From the NCBI RefSeq assembly GCF_036250065.1, contig NZ_CP109199.1:5580001-5644000 (forward strand): DNA of 64,000 nucleotides, read 5' to 3'. The notes beneath the pieces are model-generated. The model was not told the origin of the DNA. It did no database searches and saw only the letters and a program-made list of their open reading frames with translations. Below, piece by piece: positions 1-9,093 of the stretch. The position numbers and the translations under genes were made by a program. Numbering within the stretch: position 1 is the first letter of the stretch; each line of letters opens with the position of its first letter. This DNA is from Micromonospora sp. NBC_01699 (lineage in GTDB: Bacteria; Actinomycetota; Actinomycetes; Mycobacteriales; Micromonosporaceae).

Positions 1-1186
<1,186 letters not shown>

Positions 1187-1372
1187 CCCATCAGACCTCT
1201 TCTGGGTTGTCGACAGGGAAGGGCCGCTGCGCTCCCGTACGCCCGCCCGGTCGTCACTGCGGATCGCCCGGGCGGGCGTGGTACGAGGTGATCGCGGGCC
1301 ACGCCCGGTCCGTTGCGGGTAACGGGGTGACGCAGCGGGGCCGCCACGCGAGCGCGGCGACCCCGGCGTCGG

Positions 1373-2374
1373 TCAGTACTTGCGGTTGGGCAGTGCCGCC
1401 TTGGCCTGCTCGGAGGTGAAGGTGGTCTCCTCGGTCTCGATTCGAGCCGGCACCTCCTCGCCGGCGTAGACCTTCTTCGCCAGGTCCATGAGCTGCGGGC
1501 CGAGCAGCGGGCTGCACTCCGCGATGAAGTTGAACTTGCCGTCGGCGAGGGCCTGCATGCCGTCCTTGACGGCGTCCACGGTGATGATGGTGATGTCCTT
1601 GCCTGGCACCTTGCCGGCGGCGGTGATCGCCTCGAGCGCGCCCAGTCCCATGTCGTCGTTGTGCGCGAACAGCACGTCGATCGTCGGGTTCGCCTTGAGG
1701 AACTGCTCCATCACGGCCTTACCGCCGGCCCGGGTGAACTCACCGGTCTGTGAAGCGATGACTTTCAGGTTCGGGTTGGCGGCGATTGCCTCGGCGAAGC
1801 CCTTCTTGCGGTCGTTCGCGGGCGCGGCACCGGCGCTGCCCTGCAACTCGACGATGTTCACCGGGCCCGAGGCGGTCTTCTTCTGCTCGACCAACCATTC
1901 CCCGGCGAGCCGGCCCTCCTTGACGAAGTCCGAGCCGAGAAAGCTCTTGTAGAGGGACTTGTCGGCCGAGTCGACCGAGCGGTCGGTCAGGATGACCGGG
2001 ATGCCGGCGTCCTTGGCCTCCTTGAGCACGGTGTCCCACCCGGATTCCACCACCGGCGAGAAGGCGATCACGTCGACCTTCTGCTGGATGTAGTTGCGGA
2101 TGGCCTTGATCTGGTTCTCCTGCTTCTGCTGCGCGTCGTCGAACTTCAGGTCGACCCCAGCGGCGGCGGCGGCCTCCTTGATCGAGGTGGTGTTCGCGGT
2201 ACGCCAACCGCTCTCCGCGCCGACCTGCGAAAAGCCCATCGTGATCTTGCCGTCGTCGGTGGACCCGCCGCCGGTGTCGCTGTTGCCGCAGGCCGCCATG
2301 CTGCCGACGAGCAGCACGCTGGCGACGACCGAGGCGGCGCGCCATGCAGCGGAGTGCGTTCGCATCTTTCTCAT
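1373..2374 (-). CDS. Sugar ABC transporter substrate-binding lipoprotein, YtfQ-like
   Basis: A 333-residue periplasmic-binding-protein type 1 (Peripla_BP_4). The N-terminus has a basic start, a hydrophobic stretch and lipobox GSMAACG, so it is an exported lipoprotein. The segment ECSPLLGPQLMDLAKKVYAG is very like E. coli YtfQ, the galactofuranose-binding protein, which groups it with pentose/furanose binders. The ATG at 2374 is preceded by AAGGAGA at good spacing; an upstream in-frame ATG at 2407 is rejected because it has no such site and would put extra residues before the signal peptide. It follows araD by 132 bases and precedes the ATPase gene. L-arabinose uptake is the best guess from the neighbours. 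Confidence 0.93.
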   Translation of the reverse strand: MRKMRTHSAAWRAASVVASVLLVGSMAACGNSDTGGGSTDDGKITMGFSQVGAESGWRTANTTSIKEAAAAAGVDLKFDDAQQKQENQIKAIRNYIQQKVDVIAFSPVVESGWDTVLKEAKDAGIPVILTDRSVDSADKSLYKSFLGSDFVKEGRLAGEWLVEQKKTASGPVNIVELQGSAGAAPANDRKKGFAEAIAANPNLKVIASQTGEFTRAGGKAVMEQFLKANPTIDVLFAHNDDMGLGALEAITAAGKVPGKDITIITVDAVKDGMQALADGKFNFIAECSPLLGPQLMDLAKKVYAGEEVPARIETEETTFTSEQAKAALPNRKY

Positions 2375-2506
2375 CGGATCTCCTTGGGCTCGGTGTGGTG
2401 GATGCACCGCGCCTACCGCCGACGTGCGGGAAGTGGCATACGCGGCTGGTGCGTGCTGGTAACTCCGTGGTGCAGACCGGCGGGCTTCGACCCGGCCGCT
2501 GGGCGG

Positions 2507-3199
2507 TCAGGAATCGGCCGGTGCCGCCGGTTGTTGGCCGTAGACGTTCTGGTATCGGTGGTAGAGGGCGTCGATGTCGGCCTGCGCGATCGGCACCGGC
2601 TGCCCGAGTACGCGGGCCAGGTGCGCGGTACGGGCCACGTCCTCGCACATGACCGCCGCCTTGACCGCCGCGCGGGCGTCGCGGCCGATGGTGAACACGC
2701 CGTGGTTACGCATCAACACCGCGGGCGAGCGGTGCCCGACGAGCGTGCCGACGATGCCCTTGCCGATGTCGTCGCCACCGATCAGGGCGAACGGGCCGAC
2801 CGGGATCTCCCCACCGAACTCGTCGGCCTGCGCCGTGAGATGGCAGGGGATCGCCTCCCCGCGGGCGGCCCAGGCGGTGGCGTACGAGCTGTGCGTGTGG
2901 ACGACCCCGCCGACCTCGGGCATGGCCCGGTAGACGTAGGCGTGGGCGGCGGTGTCGCTGGACGGCGCCAGATCCCCCTCGACGAGTACGCCGTCGAGGT
3001 CGCACACCACCATGGTGTCCGCGGAGAGCTCGTCGTAGCCCACTCCGCTCGGCTTGATCACCATCAGATCCCGGCCGGGGACCCGCGCGGAGACGTTGCC
3101 GGCCGTCCAGGCGACCAGGCGGTATCGGGTCAGCTCGGCGTGCAGGCGGGCGACGCTCTCCCGCAGCTCGCCGATCTGTCGGCTCACCTCGGCGTTCAT
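2507..3199 (-). CDS. araD: L-ribulose-5-phosphate 4-epimerase
   Basis: A class II aldolase-fold, zinc-dependent enzyme that turns L-ribulose 5-phosphate into D-xylulose 5-phosphate, the last step of L-arabinose entry into the pentose phosphate pathway. At 230 residues it matches the family. Visible motifs are the phosphate-binding TAGNVSARV near residue 32, KPSG near 49, zinc ligands in VVHTHSSYATAW near 99, and the LMRNHGVFT stretch near 162 with a further metal-ligand histidine. Its ATG overlaps the araB stop as ATGA, implying translational coupling. L-fuculose-phosphate aldolase belongs to the same family, but pairing with ribulokinase favours AraD. Confidence 0.93.
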   Translation of the reverse strand: MNAEVSRQIGELRESVARLHAELTRYRLVAWTAGNVSARVPGRDLMVIKPSGVGYDELSADTMVVCDLDGVLVEGDLAPSSDTAAHAYVYRAMPEVGGVVHTHSSYATAWAARGEAIPCHLTAQADEFGGEIPVGPFALIGGDDIGKGIVGTLVGHRSPAVLMRNHGVFTIGRDARAAVKAAVMCEDVARTAHLARVLGQPVPIAQADIDALYHRYQNVYGQQPAAPADS

Positions 3200-4878
3200 C
3201 GGATCACCTCCAGCGCGGTCCCGTGCGCGACCGCGGCGGCCTCGACCGCCGCGTTGCGGATCGCCCGGAGGCGGAGCATGACGTCGTTGCCGCCGCGCCC
3301 AAACTGGTCGTGCAGTGTCCGGTACTCGGCGTAGAGGGCGTCGTAGGCACGAACCCGCTCGGGATCCGGTCGGTAGACGGCCTCGTGCACCCGACCCATC
3401 GCCTGCGACGCCTCGTGGATCGAGGGGTATTCACCGGCGGCGACGGCGGCGTGGATCGCCGATCCCAGCGCGGGCCCCTGTGCGGAGCCGATGATGTTCA
3501 GCGGCCGGTTGGTGACATCGGCGTAGATCTGCATCAACAGGCTGTTGGAGGTCAGACCGCCGGCGATGACCAGGTCGTCCACCGCCACTCCGGACGCCAC
3601 GAACGCCTCAATGATCATCCGTGTGCCGTACGCCGTGGACTCCAGCAGCGCCCGGTAGATGTCCTGCGGCCGGGTGGCCAGGGTCATCCCGATGATCATC
3701 CCGCTCAGGTCGTGGTTGACCAGCAGCGAGCGGTTGCCGTTCCACCAGTCCAGCGCGATCAGGCCGTGCGCACCGACCGCCTGGCTCGCGGCCAGTTCGG
3801 TGAGACGTTCGTGCGAAGCGACGCCGGCCGGGGCCGCGTGCTCGACGAACCAGCCGAAGATGTCACCGACCCCACTCTGCCCGGCCTCGTACCCCCACGC
3901 CCCCGGGCTGATGCCGCCGTCGACGACGCCACACATCCCGGCGACCTCCGCGAGGTGTGTGCCGTTGACCACGTGACAGGTGGAGGTGCCCATGATCGCG
4001 ACAAGGCGACCGGGCTTCACCGCCTGCGCCGACGCCGCGGTGACGTGCGCGTCGACGTTGCCGACAGCCACCGCGATCCCCTCCGGCAGGCCGGTCCACG
4101 CCGCGGCCCGGGCGGTGAGCGCGCCGGCCCGGGCGCCGAGGGGTTGCAACGGACCGTCCAGCTTGCTCACGAAGTCGCCGAAATCCGGGTTGAGCGCGGT
4201 CAGGAAGTCCCGGGAGGGATGGCGACCGTCCTGAAGGATGCCCTTGTAACCCGCCGTGCAGACGTTCCGGGTTTCGCTGCCGCCGAGCTGCCAGACGATC
4301 CAGTCGGCCGCTTCGACGAAGCGCTCGGTTCGGTGATAGACCTCGGGGTCCTCTTCCAGCATCTGCAGGCCCTTGGCGAACTGCCACTCGGCTGAGATCT
4401 TCCCGCCGTACCGGCCGATCCACGGCTCCGCACGCTCGTGTGCCAACGCGTTGATTCGGTCGGCGTGCGGTTGCGCGGCGTGGTGCTTCCACAGCTTGAC
4501 CCAGGAATGCGGACGGTTGCGCAGCTCGGGATCCTCGCAGAGCGGAGTGCCGTCGGCGAACGTCGGGAGCACGGTGCAGGCGGTGAAGTCGATGCCGATC
4601 CCGACCACCGCCGCGGGGTCCACCTTCGCGGCGGACACCGCCGCCGGGACGGCGTACCGCAGCACGTCGCGGTAGTCCTCGGGATTCTGCAGAGCCCAGT
4701 CCGGAGGAAGCGGTCGGCCTGCCGGAAGCACTGTGCTGATGACCCCGTCGCCGTACTCGTGCACCGCGGTCCCCAACTCGGCACCATCACCGACCCGAAC
4801 CACAAGAGCTCGTCCGGACAGGGTGCCAAAGTCGACACCGACGACGTAGCGGTCGCCAGCTCCGTCCACACGGTTCAT
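3196..4878 (-). CDS. araB: Ribulokinase
   Basis: FGGY-family carbohydrate kinase of 560 residues, the normal AraB length, which phosphorylates L-ribulose with ATP. The N-terminal phosphate loop VGVDFGTLSGRALVV, the central WNGNRS and the C-terminal IAGGLTSNSLLMQIYADV are hallmark AraB segments. The ATG at 4878 has GGAGGTG just upstream; the in-frame GTG at 4890 would lie within that site's own region and is rejected. It is the first gene of the araB-araD unit. An operator-like site (4906-4919) lies 28 bases before the start codon, where a repressor would block transcription. Confidence 0.95.
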   Translation of the reverse strand: MNRVDGAGDRYVVGVDFGTLSGRALVVRVGDGAELGTAVHEYGDGVISTVLPAGRPLPPDWALQNPEDYRDVLRYAVPAAVSAAKVDPAAVVGIGIDFTACTVLPTFADGTPLCEDPELRNRPHSWVKLWKHHAAQPHADRINALAHERAEPWIGRYGGKISAEWQFAKGLQMLEEDPEVYHRTERFVEAADWIVWQLGGSETRNVCTAGYKGILQDGRHPSRDFLTALNPDFGDFVSKLDGPLQPLGARAGALTARAAAWTGLPEGIAVAVGNVDAHVTAASAQAVKPGRLVAIMGTSTCHVVNGTHLAEVAGMCGVVDGGISPGAWGYEAGQSGVGDIFGWFVEHAAPAGVASHERLTELAASQAVGAHGLIALDWWNGNRSLLVNHDLSGMIIGMTLATRPQDIYRALLESTAYGTRMIIEAFVASGVAVDDLVIAGGLTSNSLLMQIYADVTNRPLNIIGSAQGPALGSAIHAAVAAGEYPSIHEASQAMGRVHEAVYRPDPERVRAYDALYAEYRTLHDQFGRGGNDVMLRLRAIRNAAVEAAAVAHGTALEVIR

Positions 4879-4905
4879 GTTCACCTCCACCGTAGACGGA
4901 GATAG

Positions 4906-4919
4906 TGTTAACGCTCACA
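4906..4919. promoter_or_regulatory. LacI-family operator-like site 1 (araB)
   Basis: TGTTAACGCTCACA, an imperfect 14-bp palindrome with the central CG typical of LacI-family operators. It lies 28 bases upstream of the araB ATG. The same pattern recurs before other arabinose and arabinoxylan genes in this window. Confidence 0.65.
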
Positions 4920-5188
4920 TCCAAACTCGTCAAGACATCTGTACGCAACGGCTCCGTAACGGAGCCGAACAGCCGTCCCGACTCGGGCGCAGCGACATCG
5001 CGGTGGCGCAAAGGATCCGTTCCGTCCCCTTTCCGAGGGACCGGGTCGACCGCCACGCAGCCCGGCTCCGCGAATGCGCGTCGCCGGGCAGGGCGGCTCA
5101 CACCGAGCGACAGCACCGCCGACGAGACACGCCGCACAGACCGGCGACCCTGGCTGTCCAATCACGACTACTTGTCGGCAGTCCACGA

Positions 5189-5202
5189 TGTCAGCGATAA
5201 CA
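5189..5202. promoter_or_regulatory. LacI-family operator-like site 2
   Basis: TGTCAGCGATAACA, the same 14-bp palindrome family as site 1, inside the 818-base gap between araB and the PfkB gene. It is about 310 bases upstream of araB and could act with site 1 by looping. Confidence 0.5.
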
Positions 5203-5600
5203 TCAGCGAAGCCAGGTATTCATCGCGGTCGAATTGATCTACCCGCCAGTGCGGCACCTCGCGCGATGCCAGGTTCGCGATTGGAGGACACCACGGATCG
5301 CCGGCCGCCGCGACCGTCCTCGTTTCAGGTACGCAGGGATTCATTTCCCCCGCACCACTCGACCGCCCCCGGACCGACGGCTCCCCCTGCCGCCGAACGC
5401 TCGCGGCAGCCAACACCAGGGCCTTCCGGTCGGAACGGAGTCCGACGTGCGCCACGGCCGGCACCGCGCACCCCACCTGCCGCGACGATCGACACCCGAT
5501 CCGGCTCATTTCCGCACGACCGAATCGACCGCTCCGCAGGGCTGATGCCGACCTGGATCGAACGCCCCACCGGGAACGGCACACGAATACGTAATTTGAT

Positions 5601-5614
5601 TGTTATCGATAACA
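5601..5614. promoter_or_regulatory. LacI-family operator-like site 3, perfect palindrome
   Basis: TGTTATCGATAACA is a perfect 14-bp palindrome. It lies 723 bases upstream of araB and 83 bases past the stop of the PfkB gene, with no recognisable gene start beside it. The rest of the gap (4920-5696) shows no convincing coding region on either strand. Confidence 0.55.
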
Positions 5615-5696
5615 TCCGCGTTTTCCCGACCCGCGTCGTCGGCGCCGCTGCGGTTCCGCGCGACACACGGATAAGGGCGGCCTCCAGGGACGGAAG

Positions 5697-6710
5697 TTAC
5701 CGGTACGTCCCGTCCGGGGGCCGCCCCGACGAGTCGGTCGGAGGGCCGGGCAGTTCGTCCCGGTGCGGCGGGTCGGCTCCCGTGCGGGCACAGGTGGCGG
5801 CGGCCACCGCGACGGCGTACCGCAGGGCGGCGCTGATCTCGTCGTCCGGCCAGGCCGGCCCTGCGCCGGACCGGGAGAGCACGGCGAGCAGCCCGGCGGT
5901 GAACGCGTCGCCGGCACCGATGGTGTCGACCACCTCGACAGCGGGGGTCGCCTGCCGGAGCAACCGGTTGCCCGAGCGGGCCACGGCGCCACGCGGGCCG
6001 AGGGTCACGACGCCGAGCGTGACGCCCAGGTCGTACCAGTGATGGAGGACCTGCTCCACGGTTTCACCCGGGTAGAGCCAGTCGACGTCCTCCGAGCTGG
6101 CCTTGACCACGTGGGCATGGCGCACCAGGTGGTCGACCCGGGCGCGGGCCTCGGCGGGAGCGCCGAGCAGGCCGGGCCGGATGTTCGGGTCGAGGCTGAT
6201 GATCATGCCGTGGTCCCGGGCGGCGCGCAGGGCGGCGCCGACACGGTCCGCCCCGGGCGGCAGGAACACCGCCAGCGAGCCGGCGTGCACGATTCCCCGC
6301 TGGGCGAGTACGGCGGCCAGCTCGTTCGGTTGCCAGGCCCAGTCCGCCGTGCCTTCGACGTAGAAGTCGTACCCGGCGTTGCCGTCATCGGTCACCGAGA
6401 CGACCGCGAGTGTCGCCGGCTCGGCGGCGTCGACGGCGTGCCGGAGGTCGACGCCGTTGGCCGCGGCGTGCTCGCGCAGCCGTCGTCCGAGGGCGCTGGT
6501 CGAGAACCGGGCGAGCAACCTGGTCGGCACACCGAGCCGGGCCAGGCCGACGGCCACGTTCAGGGGGCTACCGCCCGGATGCGCGGCGTACCGACCGTCG
6601 GGCTCCGGCACGAGGTCGACGACCGCCTCGCCCAACACGGTGACCGTCGTCGGAGCCGGTCCGGCTGACCTCTCCCATGTCTCCTCCCGCATCTCCGGTG
6701 CCCCGCTCAC
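5697..6710 (-). CDS. PfkB-family carbohydrate kinase, probable fructokinase
   Basis: Ribokinase-fold sugar kinase of about 337 residues. It has the N-terminal GEAVVDLVP strand, the sugar-binding GGSPLNVAVGLARLG segment near residue 40, and the C-terminal PfkB signature VVDTIGAGDAFTAGLLA with the catalytic Asp near residue 270. The chosen GTG at 6710 overlaps the preceding glycosidase stop as GTGA, a common coupling here; an ATG at 6692 is the alternative. Coupling with a fructosidase-like glycosidase suggests it phosphorylates released fructose. The sugar is inferred; the fold and family are clear. Confidence 0.88.
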   Translation of the reverse strand: MSGAPEMREETWERSAGPAPTTVTVLGEAVVDLVPEPDGRYAAHPGGSPLNVAVGLARLGVPTRLLARFSTSALGRRLREHAAANGVDLRHAVDAAEPATLAVVSVTDDGNAGYDFYVEGTADWAWQPNELAAVLAQRGIVHAGSLAVFLPPGADRVGAALRAARDHGMIISLDPNIRPGLLGAPAEARARVDHLVRHAHVVKASSEDVDWLYPGETVEQVLHHWYDLGVTLGVVTLGPRGAVARSGNRLLRQATPAVEVVDTIGAGDAFTAGLLAVLSRSGAGPAWPDDEISAALRYAVAVAAATCARTGADPPHRDELPGPPTDSSGRPPDGTYR

Positions 6711-7654
6711 CGGGGCTGGGCGACGGCGGGCCGGGGGTCCGGGCCGGTCCACGGGGCGTGGAACGGGACCGGATCGGTGATTTCGCCGACGAACGTGCCG
6801 TCGACGTGATCGAGGAACCCGATGAGTGCCCAGCCCCGGTCGCCGTCGGGGACCAGGCGGGGTGCGTACAGGTGGGGGTGCGCGACCGGCTGTGCGGAGG
6901 CCACGTCCCAGGGGCCACGCACGCTCGGCGCGCTCACCACCCAGATTCGTTGGTCGGCGAGCAGCGGGTCCGCCACGGCGTTGGTGCAGAAGAGCAGGAG
7001 GGGCTGGCCGTCGACAACGGCGACCTGGGGCACTTCCAGGTGACCGAATCCGGCGGGCGTGGACAGCGGCGGCCGGACGGTCCAGGTGAGCAGGTCGGGG
7101 GAGGTCGCGTGGCCGATGACGCCGCGCTCGGACGCCGATCCCTGGTTGGTGCGGGCGGTGACGAGCATGTGCCAGCCGTCGCCGGAGGGGTCGGCGAAGA
7201 CCCAGGGGTCACGCCAGGCCTGCTCGTACCACATGTTCCGGTCGAGCAGTTCGTACCAGGTCGGGTCGGCCTCGACGAGGGGTTCGGTGCCGCGCCGATG
7301 CCACGTGGCCAGGTCGTCGGAGACAGCCAGGCCGATCCGCTGGACCAGCCCGTCCTCGGCGCGGCTGACTCCGGTGTAGAACATGTACCACCGGCCGTCC
7401 GGGCCGCGGACGGTGCACCCTGTCCACGTGGCCAGGTCGTCCCAGCCCGGCGAGTCGGCCGGCACGAGCGCGTCGGCGACCAGGGTCCAGGACCGTAGGT
7501 CGGTGGAGACGGCGTGCCCGATAGCGGCCCGCCGGTGGCGGCGGTTCGGGTCGTGCAGGGCGCGGGAGGCGCGCAGGAAGAAGACGTGCCATCGGCCGTT
7601 GTCGTCCTGGACGTACCAGCTGTCCCACACCCAGTGGTCCGGCAATCGCAACAT
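6707..7654 (-). CDS. Clan GH-J/F-like beta-propeller glycosidase, probable cytoplasmic beta-fructosidase (GH32-like)
   Basis: A 315-residue protein without a signal peptide. It shows repeated propeller-blade patterns (STDLRSWT, SDDLATWH, SPDLLTWT) and three acidic motifs in GH32/GH43/GH68 order: WDSWYVQD near residue 10 (nucleophile position), WRDPWVF near 147, and LEVPQV near 207 (acid/base position). It is shorter than typical GH32 enzymes because the C-terminal beta-sandwich is absent. It lies between lacI and a PfkB kinase, so it probably splits an imported fructo-oligosaccharide or sucrose-like sugar inside the cell. Other five-bladed-propeller families remain possible. Confidence 0.75.
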   Translation of the reverse strand: MLRLPDHWVWDSWYVQDDNGRWHVFFLRASRALHDPNRRHRRAAIGHAVSTDLRSWTLVADALVPADSPGWDDLATWTGCTVRGPDGRWYMFYTGVSRAEDGLVQRIGLAVSDDLATWHRRGTEPLVEADPTWYELLDRNMWYEQAWRDPWVFADPSGDGWHMLVTARTNQGSASERGVIGHATSPDLLTWTVRPPLSTPAGFGHLEVPQVAVVDGQPLLLFCTNAVADPLLADQRIWVVSAPSVRGPWDVASAQPVAHPHLYAPRLVPDGDRGWALIGFLDHVDGTFVGEITDPVPFHAPWTGPDPRPAVAQPR

Positions 7655-7670
7655 GCCGGCAACCTACCAG

Positions 7671-7684
7671 TGAATCGGTTTAGC
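7671..7684. promoter_or_regulatory. Possible second GCTAAA operator half-site before the glycosidase
   Basis: On the minus strand this reads GCTAAACCGATTCA. Its left arm matches that of the palindrome at 8912-8927, but the right arm is degenerate. It lies in the 41-base lacI-glycosidase gap. Confidence 0.35.
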
Positions 7685-7695
7685 TACTACCTGCC

Positions 7696-8739
7696 CTAGC
7701 CGGGTGGGCGAGTGGTGGCGGCCGGCGCGGCGATGGACCGGCGTCGGCGCAGCGGCATGGGAACGTACGACGGTCCGGCCGCACCGCCGTCGAGCACGAG
7801 TTCCACGGCACGGCGCCCCATCCGCTCGTGCGGCAGGGCGGCGCTGGTCAGGCTGGGCCGGAGCCAGGCGGCGATGGGATCGTCATCGAAGGAGATCACG
7901 GAGATGTCGTCGGGGATGGCCAGCCCGGCCTCGTTGAGCGCCTGGTAGGCACCGAAGGCCAGGCGGTCGTTCATGCAGATGACCGCGGTCGGGCGGGGTG
8001 ACCTGGACAGGAGGGTGCACATGGCGGCGTACCCGTGTTCGGGTAGCCACTCCACGCAGTGACACTCGGCGAAGAGGGTGACGCCGGCGGCTGCGAGGGT
8101 GTTCCGGACACCGCGCAGGCGGGCCCGCGCCGCGATGGAGACCTCGGCATCGTCCTCCTTGAGCCGGTTGCGGCCGATCAGCGCGATGCGTTCGCGGTGG
8201 CCGTGCGCAAGGAGGGTCTCGGTGACGGCCACTCCGGCCTGCTCGTCGTCGGGCAGCACGCAGGGCAGGTCGTCCGAGCTGGTGGCGTTGAGCAGAACCA
8301 CCGGGCCACCGAGGATGGCGGGGGGCACCGTGAGCCGACGGGTCGCCATCGCCGCGTAGACCACGCCGTCCACCTGACGATCGAGCATTGCCTCGATGGC
8401 GTACCGCTCGAACGCCGCGTCGCCCTGGGTCTCCGTGATGAGCAGTACGTGGTCCCGTTCCCGGGCGGCGTCCAGCGCCCCGCGGATCAGGTCGCCGGCG
8501 AATCTGGTGGTGGCGACGATGTCGGAGACGAACGCGAGGGTCGCGGTCTTGCGGGTGCGCAGACTGCGCGCCGCCGTGTTGGGCCGGTATCCGAGTTCCT
8601 CGGCTGCGGCGAAGACGCGCTGGTGTGCCTCTGCGGACAGCCGGGTGCCCTCGCGCCCGTTGAGCACCATCGAGGCGGCGGTCTTGGACAGGCCGGCCAG
8701 TCGTGCGACATCGGCCAGGGTTGCTCTGTTGCTGCCCAT
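7696..8739 (-). CDS. LacI-family transcriptional regulator
   Basis: A 347-residue repressor. An N-terminal helix-turn-helix (ATLADVARLAGLSKTAASMVLNG) and hinge helix (NTAARSLRTRKT) are followed by a periplasmic-binding-like sensor domain ending near residue 335. The ATG at 8739 has GGAGGAG upstream; the open frame extends 46 codons further but lacks this site. It heads a minus-strand unit with the glycosidase and sugar kinase and is divergent from a CUT1 sugar importer. The palindrome in the shared promoter region (8912-8927) is its likely operator, so it probably controls both units and senses the imported saccharide or a breakdown product. Confidence 0.93.
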   Translation of the reverse strand: MGSNRATLADVARLAGLSKTAASMVLNGREGTRLSAEAHQRVFAAAEELGYRPNTAARSLRTRKTATLAFVSDIVATTRFAGDLIRGALDAARERDHVLLITETQGDAAFERYAIEAMLDRQVDGVVYAAMATRRLTVPPAILGGPVVLLNATSSDDLPCVLPDDEQAGVAVTETLLAHGHRERIALIGRNRLKEDDAEVSIAARARLRGVRNTLAAAGVTLFAECHCVEWLPEHGYAAMCTLLSRSPRPTAVICMNDRLAFGAYQALNEAGLAIPDDISVISFDDDPIAAWLRPSLTSAALPHERMGRRAVELVLDGGAAGPSYVPMPLRRRRSIAAPAATTRPPG

Positions 8740-8911
8740 GACTCCTCCGAATCCGCGGTGCGTCACGTGCCACCACATCTCATTCATCATCCGTGAGTCG
8801 CTCTGTCCGTTGCAGTCGGGACGGGCGACGGGCGCTCCGGGGTGACCCAGTCGTTTCCGGGTCGTTACAGATCTCATCCTTGACAGGGTTCGTGGGCCAC
8901 GCGCATGCTCT

Positions 8912-8927
8912 GCTAAATCATTTTAGC
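8912..8927. promoter_or_regulatory. LacI-type operator palindrome in divergent promoter region
   Basis: GCTAAATCATTTTAGC has 6-bp arms GCTAAA/TTTAGC around TCAT. It sits in the 354-base lacI/importer intergenic region, 173 bases upstream of lacI and 167 upstream of the binding-protein gene, ideally placed to control both. No gene is seen in this intergenic stretch. Confidence 0.6.
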
Positions 8928-9093
8928 GACGTCGTTCGGTGTTACGGAAGGGATCAGTCCCCCTACCCGTGATCGTGTCGGCTGACGTGGTCGGTGCCCC
9001 CGGGCCACGGTCGCGTGATCGACACGAAGCGGTCGGGGCTGTACGGCCCGACCGTCGGCGGCGTGACGCGGCATGAATCAAGGAGTGGTTGAC

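Noticed and set aside
3223-4395. A long plus-strand frame opposite araB
   Set aside because: It is a high-GC shadow of the clearly functional ribulokinase gene, rich in Arg/Gly/Asp/His without domain signals.
5168-5584. A 138-codon minus-strand frame just downstream of the perfect operator at 5601
   Set aside because: No ribosome site, no hydrophobic core pattern or known motif, and composition like random high-GC DNA.
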